The position numbers and the translations under genes were made by a program. DNA of 64,000 nt. It comes from JANQSP01 sp965226095. GTDB taxonomy: Bacteria > Bdellovibrionota > Bdellovibrionia > Bdellovibrionales > UBA1609. The notes below the pieces were generated by a model that saw only the letters and a program-made list of their open reading frames with translations, ran no database searches and was not told the origin of the DNA. Location: contig OZ245336.1 of NCBI GenBank assembly GCA_965226095.1, forward strand, positions 682,001 to 746,000. Direction: 5' to 3'. This document shows positions 14,938 to 23,756 of the stretch, one piece after another. Position 1 is the first letter of the stretch, and each line of letters begins with the position of its first letter.

Positions 14938-16611
14938 ATGGAATTTATTATAGGTAGTTTTCTTTTCTTATGGGGTATTGTGAGTTCTCTCTTTCCCTTT
15001 GTGATTCTTCTAAGCTTGTTGATCTTTATTCATGAATGGGGTCATTTTATTGTGGCTCGTCTCTGTGGAGTGCGGGTGGAAGTGTTTAGTCTGGGTTTTG
15101 GGAAAAAACTTCTGAAAAAAAAGTGGGGAGATACCACGTACTGCCTGAGTCTTGTTCCTCTGGGTGGATATGTGAAAATGTTTGGCGATCAATATGGTAA
15201 AGAGGTGCCGGAAAAAGATAAAGATGTAGCTTTTTTAAATAAAAAATTGTGGCAAAGAACAGCTGTCGTGTTGGCAGGGCCATTGATGAATCTTGTATTG
15301 GCTGTTTTTATTCTGGCTGGCTTGGCTATATATGGGAACAAACGGGTGCATCCAGTGGTGGGTGAAGTTGCTCCCTCTTCTTTAGCGGAACAAGTTGGGT
15401 TTAAAGCAGGAGATCATATTATTTCCGTAAATGATCAAGCTATTAAAAGCTTGGGAGAATTTAACAAAGTTGTATTCGATAACCCTGAACAGTTATTAAG
15501 TATAAAAGTGAAGGGTGCAGAGGATCTGGATAAAATGATCACTGTTAAGCCCATCGAACAGGAAACTAGCAATAGAATGGGTTTGTTGGAAAAAGGTGGG
15601 GTGATCGAAGGCTTAAGTTATATGGTTCCCATGGCAGTGGTGGGAGTCAGTGATCCTTCCAGTCCGGCCGGAAAAGCAGGTGTGAAAACTTTTGATCAAA
15701 TTGTGTCAGTGGATAATATAACTGTTAATAGCTGGGATGATTTATCATCTGTACTCTTGGAAAAATTTACATCTTCAAAAAAATATTGGAATCTTCAGGT
15801 AAAAAGTAAAAAACAGAAAACAGCAAAAGAAGTTCATATTCAAAAACCAAAAAATTTAACTTCTGAGTTAACAGCATTGGGTTTACATTTGCCGGATTTA
15901 TTTATTTCTGACTTAAAGAAAAATAGCCCAGCGGACAGAGCAGGGTTGAAACATGGTGATTTGATTGCGGCCATTAATGGGGAGTCCATTGCTGATTGGA
16001 ATCTTTTGATGGAAACAACCGGTGGTTTTACAGAGGAGAAGCAATCTCTTTATTTGAGTATAAAAAGAGATGGAGAAGTACAAAATATTTCTGTTACTCC
16101 GGAAAAACATATTCGTATTGTGGATGGAAAAGAAGATGTTAGGTATATGTTGGGTGTAGTGTCTGGTCATCATCATGGTCCAGCCGGTGGCACTTATATT
16201 CATAAAGAAAGTGTCTTTACAGCTGGTTGGGTTGGTTTAAAAAAATCATTAGAATGGTGCGCTATGACTGGATTGTACATTAAAAATCTTTTGACCGGCC
16301 AAATATCCAGAAGAACTTTGGGAGGGGCCATCGCCATTGGTCGTGTGGCCTATGATACTTATTCTTATGGCTTAATTTATTTTTTTAATATTATGGCCAT
16401 ATTATCCATCCAGTTATTTTTAATTAATTTACTTCCTGTTCCTGTTCTGGATGGAGGACATTTACTATTCTACCTTTGTGAACTGTTTAATGGTGGTCCA
16501 CTGAGTTTGAAAAAAATTATGGTGGCTCAGCAAATTGGCCTCGTGTTAATTTTGTTTTTGGTCATTTTTACTACTTTTAACGATTTGGATAATTGGTTTA
16601 ATTTGTGGTGA
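14938..16611 (+). CDS. rseP: Site-2 protease RseP family, with three PDZ-like domains
   Basis: This inner-membrane zinc metalloprotease cleaves transmembrane segments of anti-sigma factors and remnant signal peptides. HEWGH at residues 30-34 is the active site, and 'NLLPVPVLDGGH' (about 502) supplies the third zinc ligand. Between them are three PDZ-like segments: about 140-185 ('VGFKAGDHIISVNDQAI'), 232-275 ('KAGVKTFDQIVSVDNITV') and 320-365 ('RAGLKHGDLIAAINGESI'). At 557 residues it is about 100 longer than E. coli RseP (450, two PDZ domains), explained by the extra PDZ. No cdsA or dxr separates it from uppS. Confidence 0.92.
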   Translation: MEFIIGSFLFLWGIVSSLFPFVILLSLLIFIHEWGHFIVARLCGVRVEVFSLGFGKKLLKKKWGDTTYCLSLVPLGGYVKMFGDQYGKEVPEKDKDVAFLNKKLWQRTAVVLAGPLMNLVLAVFILAGLAIYGNKRVHPVVGEVAPSSLAEQVGFKAGDHIISVNDQAIKSLGEFNKVVFDNPEQLLSIKVKGAEDLDKMITVKPIEQETSNRMGLLEKGGVIEGLSYMVPMAVVGVSDPSSPAGKAGVKTFDQIVSVDNITVNSWDDLSSVLLEKFTSSKKYWNLQVKSKKQKTAKEVHIQKPKNLTSELTALGLHLPDLFISDLKKNSPADRAGLKHGDLIAAINGESIADWNLLMETTGGFTEEKQSLYLSIKRDGEVQNISVTPEKHIRIVDGKEDVRYMLGVVSGHHHGPAGGTYIHKESVFTAGWVGLKKSLEWCAMTGLYIKNLLTGQISRRTLGGAIAIGRVAYDTYSYGLIYFFNIMAILSIQLFLINLLPVPVLDGGHLLFYLCELFNGGPLSLKKIMVAQQIGLVLILFLVIFTTFNDLDNWFNLW

Positions 16612-17363
16612 GTAAGTTGTTAGGTATCCTGTTGGAAACCAGCAGTTCCAATGGTTCTTTGGCTCTATGTATTGTTTCCGATGAAAAAAATATCGAAAAA
16701 AAATGTCAACTTATAGAGCATCACCATTGGAGTGGTCCAACTCACAGTTCTTATATCACACAAAATTTTGAAAAAATTCTGCAAACATTACAGAATCCTT
16801 CTTTATTGAAACAAAAGCTTGGGTTTGATTTCACACAGGAATGTGCAAAAATATCTTTTGTGGCATTAGGAGTGGGGCCAGGTCGTTTTACAGGAGTACG
16901 GGTGGGAGTCAGTTTTGCAAAAACACTGGCTTTTTCATATAACATTCCGGTTTATTCAGTTTCTTCTTTAAAAATTTTGGCAGAAGATCAAATCAATCAA
17001 AGTAAACCGGTATTGGTTTTGGTTAACGCTTTTAAAAATAGTATGTATGCAGCTATTTATCAAAAACAAAAGGATCAAGTTAAAGAACTTCTTGGTCCTT
17101 GCGTGATTCAACCTGGTGATTTACATTCTTATGTTCAGCAGGAGTGTCTCTGTGTAGGTGATGGGTATGAAGTGTATAAGGAGTTTTTTTCAAAAGAATT
17201 AAATCACAAACTCTCTATATGTTCGGACAGCTTGTACCCTGATGTGAAGGGCTTGGCTCATATTGTAAGTAGAGATTTTCAAATAAATAAGTGTTTGGAT
17301 TGGAAGCAAGTACAGCCAGTGTATTTAAGATCACCGGTGGAGGTTTTAAAATCGAATGTTTGA
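16605..17363 (+). CDS. tsaB: tRNA N6-threonylcarbamoyladenosine biosynthesis protein TsaB
   Basis: TsaB is the scaffold partner of TsaD in making t6A37 on ANN-decoding tRNAs. 'GILLETSSSNGSLAL' opens the actin-like fold, and 'VALGVGPGRFTGVRVGVSFAKTLA' is the signature segment. 'NAFKNSMYAAIY' follows. Length 252 is somewhat longer than E. coli (231). The start is GTG (16605 or the adjacent 16608), overlapping the rseP stop; the stop overlaps the rluD start, so the gene is embedded in the operon. Confidence 0.9.
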   Translation: MVSKLLGILLETSSSNGSLALCIVSDEKNIEKKCQLIEHHHWSGPTHSSYITQNFEKILQTLQNPSLLKQKLGFDFTQECAKISFVALGVGPGRFTGVRVGVSFAKTLAFSYNIPVYSVSSLKILAEDQINQSKPVLVLVNAFKNSMYAAIYQKQKDQVKELLGPCVIQPGDLHSYVQQECLCVGDGYEVYKEFFSKELNHKLSICSDSLYPDVKGLAHIVSRDFQINKCLDWKQVQPVYLRSPVEVLKSNV

Positions 17364-18387
17364 TAGAGATGAATTCAAAAATATGTCAGTAAAAAAAATT
17401 ATTGTTTCAGAGGATCAGGCAGGTTGGAGATTGGATTCTTTTTTATCTCTTTATGTATCCAGTCGTTCTCAGGCGGAAAAACTCATTAAACAATCTTTTG
17501 TTAAAAAAACATCCGGTGAAGTCATTTTGAAATCTTCTTATAAAGTAGTTTCAAAAGAAAGTTTTTTAGTTACTATGCCTGTAAAAGAAGACAATAATGA
17601 ATTAAAATCTTATGATCTATCTGTTCCAGTTGTGTTTGAAGATTCTCATCTTCTGATTGTCAACAAACCCGCCGGCCTGGTGACACATCCAGGTCCTGGT
17701 CACTCACAAGATACTTTAGTTAATACGTTCATTGGAAAAACCAAACTTTCTTCAGGAGTGGATCCCCTGCGTCCGGGAATTGTACATCGTTTGGATAAAG
17801 ATGTGAGTGGTTTAATGATTTTAAGTAAGACAGATGAGGTACAGCAAAAATTAATTCAACTCTTTAAAGAAAAAAAGATCCGAAGATTTTACAAAGCTTT
17901 GGTCACAGGTGTGTTCAAGCAAAAAGAGGGTAAAATTGTTAGCTATATTGGCCGACACCCCAAAGACAGAAAAAAGTTTTATTCTTTTAATAAAGAGGTT
18001 GATGATAACTGTGAATTGCAAAACAGTTCTGCAAAAAGAGCAATCACTTTTTATAAGGTCATGGAATCCTTTGAAGATAAAATTCATCTTGTGGAATGTC
18101 AGTTGGAAACAGGTAGAACTCATCAGATTCGTGTACATTTATTCAGCTTGGGACACATTATTTTAGGAGATCCAATCTATCGTTTGCGAAGCCAAAAATC
18201 CAATGATCTATTGATTCCTGCAAAAATAAGGCCTTTTGTAAAACAGTTAAATCGTCTGGCTTTGTACTCTGCTGTTTTGCAGTTTTCTCATCCGATTACA
18301 GGAAAGACTATGCATTTTGCTTTGGACTGGCCTAAAGATTTACATTCTGTCTTAAATCATTTGGGCTTTGGAAGAAATCAAAAATAA
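17356..18387 (+). CDS. rluD: RluD-family 23S rRNA pseudouridine synthase
   Basis: The 343-residue RluA/RluD-type enzyme has an N-terminal S4 RNA-binding domain ('WRLDSFLSLYVSSRSQAEKLI') and a catalytic domain with 'HLLIVNKPAGLVTHPG' and the motif-II Asp in 'GIVHRLDKDVSGLMIL'. 'KALVTGVF' and 'LETGRTHQIRVHLFSLGH' follow. RluD makes pseudouridines in helix 69 of 23S rRNA; which sites this one modifies cannot be told from sequence. It overlaps tsaB by 8 nt. No strong terminator hairpin follows. Confidence 0.9.
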   Translation: MFDRDEFKNMSVKKIIVSEDQAGWRLDSFLSLYVSSRSQAEKLIKQSFVKKTSGEVILKSSYKVVSKESFLVTMPVKEDNNELKSYDLSVPVVFEDSHLLIVNKPAGLVTHPGPGHSQDTLVNTFIGKTKLSSGVDPLRPGIVHRLDKDVSGLMILSKTDEVQQKLIQLFKEKKIRRFYKALVTGVFKQKEGKIVSYIGRHPKDRKKFYSFNKEVDDNCELQNSSAKRAITFYKVMESFEDKIHLVECQLETGRTHQIRVHLFSLGHIILGDPIYRLRSQKSNDLLIPAKIRPFVKQLNRLALYSAVLQFSHPITGKTMHFALDWPKDLHSVLNHLGFGRNQK

Positions 18388-18425
18388 ATTTTATTTTTAC
18401 CAGCGTTTTTCCGAATATCATTGTT

Positions 18426-18899
18426 ATGAAAACAAAATATTGGGCTTTCATTTTTTTTATGGCTATTTCTTTAAATGTTCTATCTCAGGTTGCTTTGTTT
18501 TCCTCTTCGACCAGGCAATGGATACAAACTAAGGTATTTTCATCACATCACCCGGAAATTTTATCTGTGGTGAAAGGGGATCTTTTAAACGATGGTTCTT
18601 TGGTTAAAGTGGTGAAGTTTAGAACAGCAGAAGGTATTGTGTTGGAATTTTATTCAGATGGTTTTCACGGTAATCGCTATCAAATATCGAGAGTGGTGTT
18701 ACCTAATGCCAAAGATGGTTTTTTAAATCATAGAGGTGAAGCGGTTCAGTTGGCCGTGGCTGATTTAAATGGAGATGGTACGATGGAGTTGTTGTCACCT
18801 ACATTTGATGATCAACTCATTGCTCATTTAAATCCTTTCAGATATTCTTCTGAACAAAGCGGATTTGTTCCTTTTTTCTTCTCTGATTCTTATAAATAA
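18426..18899 (+). CDS. Small exported protein with FG-GAP/VCBS-like calcium loop
   Basis: The 157-residue protein has a signal peptide (about 1-24, 'YWAFIFFMAISLNVLSQVAL'). The mature part contains two repeats beginning 'VVKGDLLNDGSLVKVVKF' and 'LAVADLNGDGTMELLSPT'. The second is a D-x-N-x-D-G-x-x-E calcium loop as in FG-GAP/VCBS repeats. A lone pair of repeats suggests a small extracytoplasmic domain, perhaps a remnant of a larger beta-propeller. Function unknown. Confidence 0.6.
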   Translation: MKTKYWAFIFFMAISLNVLSQVALFSSSTRQWIQTKVFSSHHPEILSVVKGDLLNDGSLVKVVKFRTAEGIVLEFYSDGFHGNRYQISRVVLPNAKDGFLNHRGEAVQLAVADLNGDGTMELLSPTFDDQLIAHLNPFRYSSEQSGFVPFFFSDSYK

Positions 18900-18917
18900 T
18901 TTTAGATATTTTACAGC

Positions 18918-19295
18918 TTAATTTTTTGGCATTGCTGGCCATAGTTCAAATAAACATTCGCACCAGTACTTGGGCATGTCTTCAAAAAAATTCAAATGGA
19001 TATTAAAATGACCATTTCCAGTGTGATGTGCTTTAGTAATAATGCCTTCCAGATCCATATTCATTGCAGGAATATACATTAAGATTTTTTTTCCAAGCAG
19101 AGGACTGAGATTTAAATGGAAACGAAGAGAGCGGGGAATGAGATCTTTATAGTAGAGACTTAAATTAAAACCATTGGGTGTGACTTTTGAGATAAAGGCT
19201 TTTTTGGCAATTAAACTGTTTTCTTCATTTGATAAGCCAATACAGGAGGCTTTGAATGTGAGTTTGTTGTTAGCTGTGACGTTCTGCTTGTGCAT
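18918..19295 (-). CDS. Small PilZ-like protein
   Basis: The 125-residue cytoplasmic protein has beta-strand-rich sequence ('KAFISKVTPNGFNLSLYYK', 'LGKKILMYIPAMNMDLEGI') and a closing 'HFNIHLNFFEDMPKYW', arranged like a divergent PilZ domain. The RxxxR cyclic-di-GMP motif is not clearly present, so if it is PilZ it may be of a non-binding type. It follows mglA on the same strand after about 60 nt, which would fit a motility or polarity role, but that is inference. Confidence 0.45.
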   Translation of the reverse strand: MHKQNVTANNKLTFKASCIGLSNEENSLIAKKAFISKVTPNGFNLSLYYKDLIPRSLRFHLNLSPLLGKKILMYIPAMNMDLEGIITKAHHTGNGHFNIHLNFFEDMPKYWCECLFELWPAMPKN

Positions 19296-19357
19296 TTCTC
19301 TACCTTGTTACTAAATTTATCGGCAACTAGACGAAAGTCTTTAAGAAAATTACACAC

Positions 19358-19948
19358 TTATTGAAAATTACCTCCTTTTAAAAGTGCCAGCACCAGTTTT
19401 AGCAATGCTTTCAGGGCTTCAAAAACACCTTTTCCATCAGTAGCGGTACAGGAAAAATCAGGATTGTTGTAACAATTCAGCACTGTTCTCATTTCGTTAA
19501 TAGAGCAAACATCGTCGAGGTCTCTCTTATTGTATTGTAAAACCATAGGGATTTTTTCCAGATTCATACCCTCTGCGTCCAACAATTCTTTTAGAGTGTT
19601 AAAAGCTTCCAGGTTGCTTTGCATTTTCTCTTTTTGAGAATCAGCCACAAAAACAATACCATCCACGCCTTTTAAAAGAAGTTTTTGCGAGCTTTCAAAT
19701 AAGTCTCCACCAGGAATAGTGTACAAATGGAAGCAGGTTTTAAATCCACGAATAGTTCCCACTTCCAATGGTAAAAAATCAAAAAAGGTGCTGGGTTTTG
19801 TTTTTATTGGAATGGAAAAAGAGTCTGTTTGTTGATCTTTTGTATTTTGACTGAGCCACTTTATATTACTGGTTTTTCCAGCGCCTTTTATTCCATAATA
19901 CACCACTTTGCAGTGGATTTCTTTAGCATTGTAATTAAACAGAGACAT
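19358..19948 (-). CDS. mglA: MglA-family Ras-like GTPase
   Basis: MglA is the polarity switch of gliding and type IV pilus motility in Myxococcus and is widespread in related groups. The 196 residues (family about 195) include the P-loop GIKGAGKT, the family-specific 'FFDFLPLEVGTIRGFKTCFH', 'LYTIPGGDLFESSQKL' (the usual DxxG replaced as in MglA), 'GVDGIVFVADSQ' and NKRD for guanine binding. The partner GAP MglB is not adjacent. The gene abuts recR (the end of recR and the start of mglA share one base), and dnaX lies upstream, so the three are probably one operon. Confidence 0.88.
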   Translation of the reverse strand: MSLFNYNAKEIHCKVVYYGIKGAGKTSNIKWLSQNTKDQQTDSFSIPIKTKPSTFFDFLPLEVGTIRGFKTCFHLYTIPGGDLFESSQKLLLKGVDGIVFVADSQKEKMQSNLEAFNTLKELLDAEGMNLEKIPMVLQYNKRDLDDVCSINEMRTVLNCYNNPDFSCTATDGKGVFEALKALLKLVLALLKGGNFQ

Positions 19949-20553
19949 TAAATCTCCACTCTGTTTTCCATAGCTTTGCCCAGTGTGTGTTCATCAATAA
20001 AATCAATATCTCCTCCGAAGGGAATGCCTTGAGCCAGTCTCGTTATTTTTATATTTTTATTTTTTATAAGTTTTGTCAGGTATAAGGCAGTAATATCCCC
20101 TTCCATATCAGCATCCAGTGCCAGGATGACTTCTTTTATTTGTTTGCTTTGTATCTTTTTCATGAGAGAGGTAATGGTTAAGTCATCGGCGGTGATATTA
20201 TTTAGTGGAGACAGAGTGCCATGCAACACATGGTATTCACCTTTGAATGTTCCTGAAGCTTCAATTTGAGCAATATCAAATGGTTCCTCTACAATACAAA
20301 TAATTTCTGAATTTCTGGAAGAAGAGCAAAGATGACAAAGGTCTTCATTTTCCGTTAAAGTAAAGCAGTTGGAACATTTTTTTATGTTGTTCTTTATTCC
20401 CTCTAGCGCCTGTATAAATTTTTGAATATTAGTTACATCCGTTTTTAAAAGCCATCCGGCCAATCGGTTGGCGCTTCGGGGACCAATGCCCGGCCATTTT
20501 TTTAATTCATGAATAAGGTGATCTAAAGAGGGAACATGATGTTTATATTTCAT
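19948..20553 (-). CDS. recR: Recombination protein RecR
   Basis: RecR works with RecO/RecF to load RecA at gaps. The 201-residue product from the ATG at 20553 has a helix-hairpin-helix ('KWPGIGPRSANRLAGW'), a zinc finger (CSNC..CHLC), a TOPRIM core ('ICIVEEPFDIAQIEASGTF', 'ALDADMEGDITALYL') and the C-terminal 'RLAQGIPFGGDIDFIDEHTL'. A GTG at 20562 would add three residues. It lies 44 nt after dnaX. The nucleoid protein gene ybaB, often placed between dnaX and recR, is absent here. Confidence 0.95.
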   Translation of the reverse strand: MKYKHHVPSLDHLIHELKKWPGIGPRSANRLAGWLLKTDVTNIQKFIQALEGIKNNIKKCSNCFTLTENEDLCHLCSSSRNSEIICIVEEPFDIAQIEASGTFKGEYHVLHGTLSPLNNITADDLTITSLMKKIQSKQIKEVILALDADMEGDITALYLTKLIKNKNIKITRLAQGIPFGGDIDFIDEHTLGKAMENRVEI

Positions 20554-20597
20554 AGGCTGCACTTATTTTTGTGCCGGTATTTTTTATGTTTGTCAAT

Positions 20598-21923
20598 TTA
20601 TTTGGTGTTTAGGATGTCCGCTTCAAAGGTACTCTGGACTTTTTTTATAAATCGATGGTTTTGAATATCTTCTTCTTTTTGTGTCTTTGTAGTTTTGACT
20701 GTTGTTGTTGAGTGCACACTTTTTGGTTTTATTTCATTGGTCTCAGTAGAGGGTGTGTGTTTTTTTGTTTCTGAATTGACTGGTAGCGGTGGAACCACTT
20801 CTGTATGAGTTCCTAACAGATTTTCAATATAAGGGGCCTGACTCATTCTGAGCAACAGCATTTCCAGATAGATTTTTGTGTCTTGAATATAGGTGATCTC
20901 TTCACTGCCTTTTAACGCCATATCAAAGAGAAGATGAACTTCTTCCGGAGAAGTGTTTTGAATAAGCTCCTTAAGTTCTTTTTTTTCTTCGTTGGAAAGT
21001 GGAATCAGATTATCGATGCTGGAATCCTGAGGACTCAGTTTGAGTAATAATAAATTTCTAAGTTCTGTAATTAAATTTTTCAAAAACTGTCCGGGATCGC
21101 TGCCTTTTACATGTAGTTGATTGAGCAATTCAATGATTGTAGTGGAATCTCTTTGAATGAGAGCAGAGATTGCTTTTACCAATAAGGAGCGATCGGTTAA
21201 TCCCAACAGGGTGCTGACATCCTGATCTTCAAATTGGTTGGGACAAAAAGCTATCATTTGATCCAATAGACCTTGTGCATCTCTTAGAGAGCCTTGGGCT
21301 TCGCGGGCTAACATCCATATCGCGGCTTCATTGGCATTAATTTTTTCATGCTGACAGATTTTTTTCAGTTGTTCATAAATTAAGTGATGGCTGATTTGTC
21401 GAAACTGTAAAACCTGACAGCGGGACAGTACTGTATTGGGAATTTTTCTTAATTCAGTGGTGGCCATAATAAAAATGACAGAAGGTGGTGGTTCTTCCAG
21501 TGTTTTTAACAGAGCGTTGAATGCGCTCACAGAGAGCATGTGAACTTCGTCAATGATATAGATTTTAAACGGTCCGGCTGGGGAGTAATTAATGGTTTCT
21601 TTCATATCTCTGACAGCTTCTACGCCGTTGTTGCTGGCTCCATCAATTTCTATGATATCCAAACTTCGACTGTTATTAATATCTTCACAGGTTTTACATT
21701 GGTTACAGGGAGTATTGTCTTTTATCTGAGGACAGCTCAATGTTTTGGCCAGTATACGGGCGCAGGAGGTTTTGCCAGTGCCTCTTGGACCGGCAAAAAT
21801 CAATGCAGGATGTAAACACTTATCCTGAAGGGAATTCGTTAAAATACGAACGACAGGCTCTTGCCCAATTAACTCTTTAAAAACAGCTGGTCTCCATCTT
21901 CTGGCCAGCACTTTATAGGACAT
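20598..21923 (-). CDS. dnaX: DNA polymerase III subunit gamma/tau (short form)
   Basis: DnaX is the clamp-loader ATPase. The 441 residues show 'KVLARRWRPAVFKELIGQ', Walker A GPRGTGKT at about 45-52, a zinc knuckle (CPQ..CNQCKTC), DEVHM near 124-128, 'FNALLKTLEEPP' and the sensor 'VLSRCQVLQF'. The C-terminal region after about residue 365 is short and Thr/Lys-rich; compared with E. coli tau (643) there is no evident tau-type extension, so this is closer to a gamma-only length. It is first in the dnaX-recR-mglA group. Confidence 0.94.
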   Translation of the reverse strand: MSYKVLARRWRPAVFKELIGQEPVVRILTNSLQDKCLHPALIFAGPRGTGKTSCARILAKTLSCPQIKDNTPCNQCKTCEDINNSRSLDIIEIDGASNNGVEAVRDMKETINYSPAGPFKIYIIDEVHMLSVSAFNALLKTLEEPPPSVIFIMATTELRKIPNTVLSRCQVLQFRQISHHLIYEQLKKICQHEKINANEAAIWMLAREAQGSLRDAQGLLDQMIAFCPNQFEDQDVSTLLGLTDRSLLVKAISALIQRDSTTIIELLNQLHVKGSDPGQFLKNLITELRNLLLLKLSPQDSSIDNLIPLSNEEKKELKELIQNTSPEEVHLLFDMALKGSEEITYIQDTKIYLEMLLLRMSQAPYIENLLGTHTEVVPPLPVNSETKKHTPSTETNEIKPKSVHSTTTVKTTKTQKEEDIQNHRFIKKVQSTFEADILNTK

Positions 21924-21974
21924 ATTTAGAATAAAACCCTGTTTTTTTTATTTATCAACTCTTTTTTAATTTTT

Positions 21975-22280
21975 TTAAAAAGCTTTATAAGAGCAAATGG
22001 AAACGCAGGCAGAATTGCCCTGTACTTCTTTGGAGTGTCGGGTATTGGAAGGAATAATAATTTTGTCTCCGGTTCTAAGTAGTAGCCGATTGCCGGCAAT
22101 ATTAACGAGCAAAGAACCTTTGACAATCATGCGCACTTCATCAAAAGGGTGTTGGTGGTCGCCTATTTTTTCACCTGGTTCGTAAATTTCTTCAAAATGC
22201 CTCAATCCTTCCCTCGCAAAAATTTTATGAATTTGTTCAGCAGTGGGCAGGATTTGTGCTTGCCATCTATTAACTATCAT
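21975..22280 (-). CDS. Small cupin-domain protein
   Basis: From the ATG at 22280 the protein is 101 residues and forms a single cupin barrel. 'YEPGEKIGDHQHPFDEV' supplies the G(X)5HXH-type metal-binding motif with the later Glu, and 'LRTGDKIIIPSNTRHS' gives the second motif. Substrate is unknown; such proteins range from dioxygenases to sugar or metal sensors. A start at 22319 (13 more residues) is possible. It is divergent from the ATP-grasp-like gene, with a 66-nt gap. Confidence 0.7.
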   Translation of the reverse strand: MIVNRWQAQILPTAEQIHKIFAREGLRHFEEIYEPGEKIGDHQHPFDEVRMIVKGSLLVNIAGNRLLLRTGDKIIIPSNTRHSKEVQGNSACVSICSYKAF

Positions 22281-22346
22281 GATGACGGGAATTTTAGATG
22301 ATTTTACCGATGATTTCAATATTTTTATCGGATATGATGCCAGAGT

Positions 22347-23561
22347 ATGTCGTATAAAAAATTTTACACCAAATACAGTGAATTACTGCAGAAACAATAT
22401 CCCTCCACAAGAGAGCTGGAACAAGCTTCTTCCTCTCTACCTTTGTGTCCTTTTGTGATTCCTTTATCTGTTGATCTTTTTAAAGGTATACAAAAGGTTG
22501 TTCAGGTTTTGTATAAAATGGCGCATTCAAAAAGTTATAAAGAAGTTTTGCAAAAAAATATTTTGGAAAATGATATACAAGGATACTTTAATATACCGGT
22601 TTCATCTTCTTCTGTTTTAATGTCTTATGATTTTCATATCAGTCCGGATAAAAAGTTAAAGCTGATTGAAGTGAATACACATTCTTCCGGGTATTTGGTG
22701 TCTGAGCTGGTGGATCAAGTGCAGGGCATGTTTGGTTTGTCTGAAACAGCTTTGGAATTTTTAAAAAAATCTTTCCAAACTGAATGGGAGTATTTTGCTA
22801 AAATTTCCGGACAATCCAACTCTCCGGATCGTGTTCTAATTGTGGATCAGCAGATTAAACAACAAAAAATGTATGTAGAATTTTTGATGTATAAAGATTT
22901 TTTTAAGAAATTTTTAGGGTGGCCCTGTGATGTGCATGAGGCAAAAAATCTGAGTGTGAATTCCAGTGGGTTGTTAAAAGATTCGAAAGGAGCAATTGCA
23001 TCTATGGTGTACAGCCGTAGCACAGATTTTTATTGGGAAGATCAGGAATTATCCGCAGTGAAGCAGGCTTTTTTAAATCAAACATGCTGTGTGTCTCCTC
23101 ATCCTATGGAGTATTTTTTGTTGGCTGATAAAGCGCGTTTATGTGATTGGTCTAATGAGGCGTTTTTGGATTCCATGGAATTAGAAGCAGAAGACAGGCA
23201 GTTGATTAAAAATATTGTTCCAAAAACTGTGCCAGTGAAGGGTATTTCTAAAGAAGATTTATGGGGCAATAGAAAGCAATGCTTTTTCAAACCCATGAGG
23301 CAATATGGTGGCAAATCGGTTTATAGAGGTAAAAATCTGACACAAAAGGTTTTTCACAGAATTTTGGAACAGGATTTTTTGTGCCAGGAGAGTGTGCCTC
23401 CTCCTGTATTTGTGGATCTAAATGGCAATCGCTGGAAGTACGATATTAGAGTTTTTGTGTATAAAGATCAGGTGCAAAAACTGTCTGCTCGAGTGTATCA
23501 GGGACAGGTCACCGGTTTTAGTGTTCCAAATGCTGGTTTTGCTTCTGTGTCGGTGGAATAA
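22347..23561 (+). CDS. Putative ATP-grasp-like enzyme
   Basis: The 404-residue protein is assigned by pattern only. 'LIEVNTHSSGYLVSELVDQ' (about 106-124), 'CFFKPMRQYGGKSVYRGK' (about 312-329) and 'YDIRVFVYKDQVQKLSARVY' (about 365-384) are spaced like the phosphate-lid and metal-binding parts of circularly permuted ATP-grasp ligases. These enzymes join a carboxylate to an amine or thiol at ATP cost. No substrate can be inferred. A short part of its 3' end (GCTGGTTTTGC.TCTGT) recurs in the downstream spacer at 23606-23624. Confidence 0.5.
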   Translation: MSYKKFYTKYSELLQKQYPSTRELEQASSSLPLCPFVIPLSVDLFKGIQKVVQVLYKMAHSKSYKEVLQKNILENDIQGYFNIPVSSSSVLMSYDFHISPDKKLKLIEVNTHSSGYLVSELVDQVQGMFGLSETALEFLKKSFQTEWEYFAKISGQSNSPDRVLIVDQQIKQQKMYVEFLMYKDFFKKFLGWPCDVHEAKNLSVNSSGLLKDSKGAIASMVYSRSTDFYWEDQELSAVKQAFLNQTCCVSPHPMEYFLLADKARLCDWSNEAFLDSMELEAEDRQLIKNIVPKTVPVKGISKEDLWGNRKQCFFKPMRQYGGKSVYRGKNLTQKVFHRILEQDFLCQESVPPPVFVDLNGNRWKYDIRVFVYKDQVQKLSARVYQGQVTGFSVPNAGFASVSVE

Positions 23562-23635
23562 TCGCGGTACACTTCAATAAAATCAGTTATTTTGAAGTGG
23601 TAGTGCTGGTTTTGCCTCTGTATTTTCGTCATCCC

Positions 23636-23686
23636 CTTGAAAAGCCCTTGAAAAGTCTCTTGGGGACTTTTCAAGGGCTTTTCAAG
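23636..23686. repeat. Long perfect hairpin, doubled type C palindrome
   Basis: Perfect 22-nt arms flank a 7-nt loop TCTTGGG. Each arm is itself a near-duplicate of an 11-mer (CTTGAAAAGCC then CTTGAAAAGTC). The same loop and arm ends recur at 45036-45062, identifying a repeat family rather than a simple terminator. It lies between convergent genes and may also terminate transcription. A degenerate type A-like sequence ending GGGATCCAG follows at 23718-23750. Confidence 0.85.
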
Positions 23687-23756
23687 TTTTCGGTGTTCGT
23701 CATCCTTGCGTAGAAAAGTTTATCCCTGTGAAAACAGGGACAGGGATCCAGAATCA

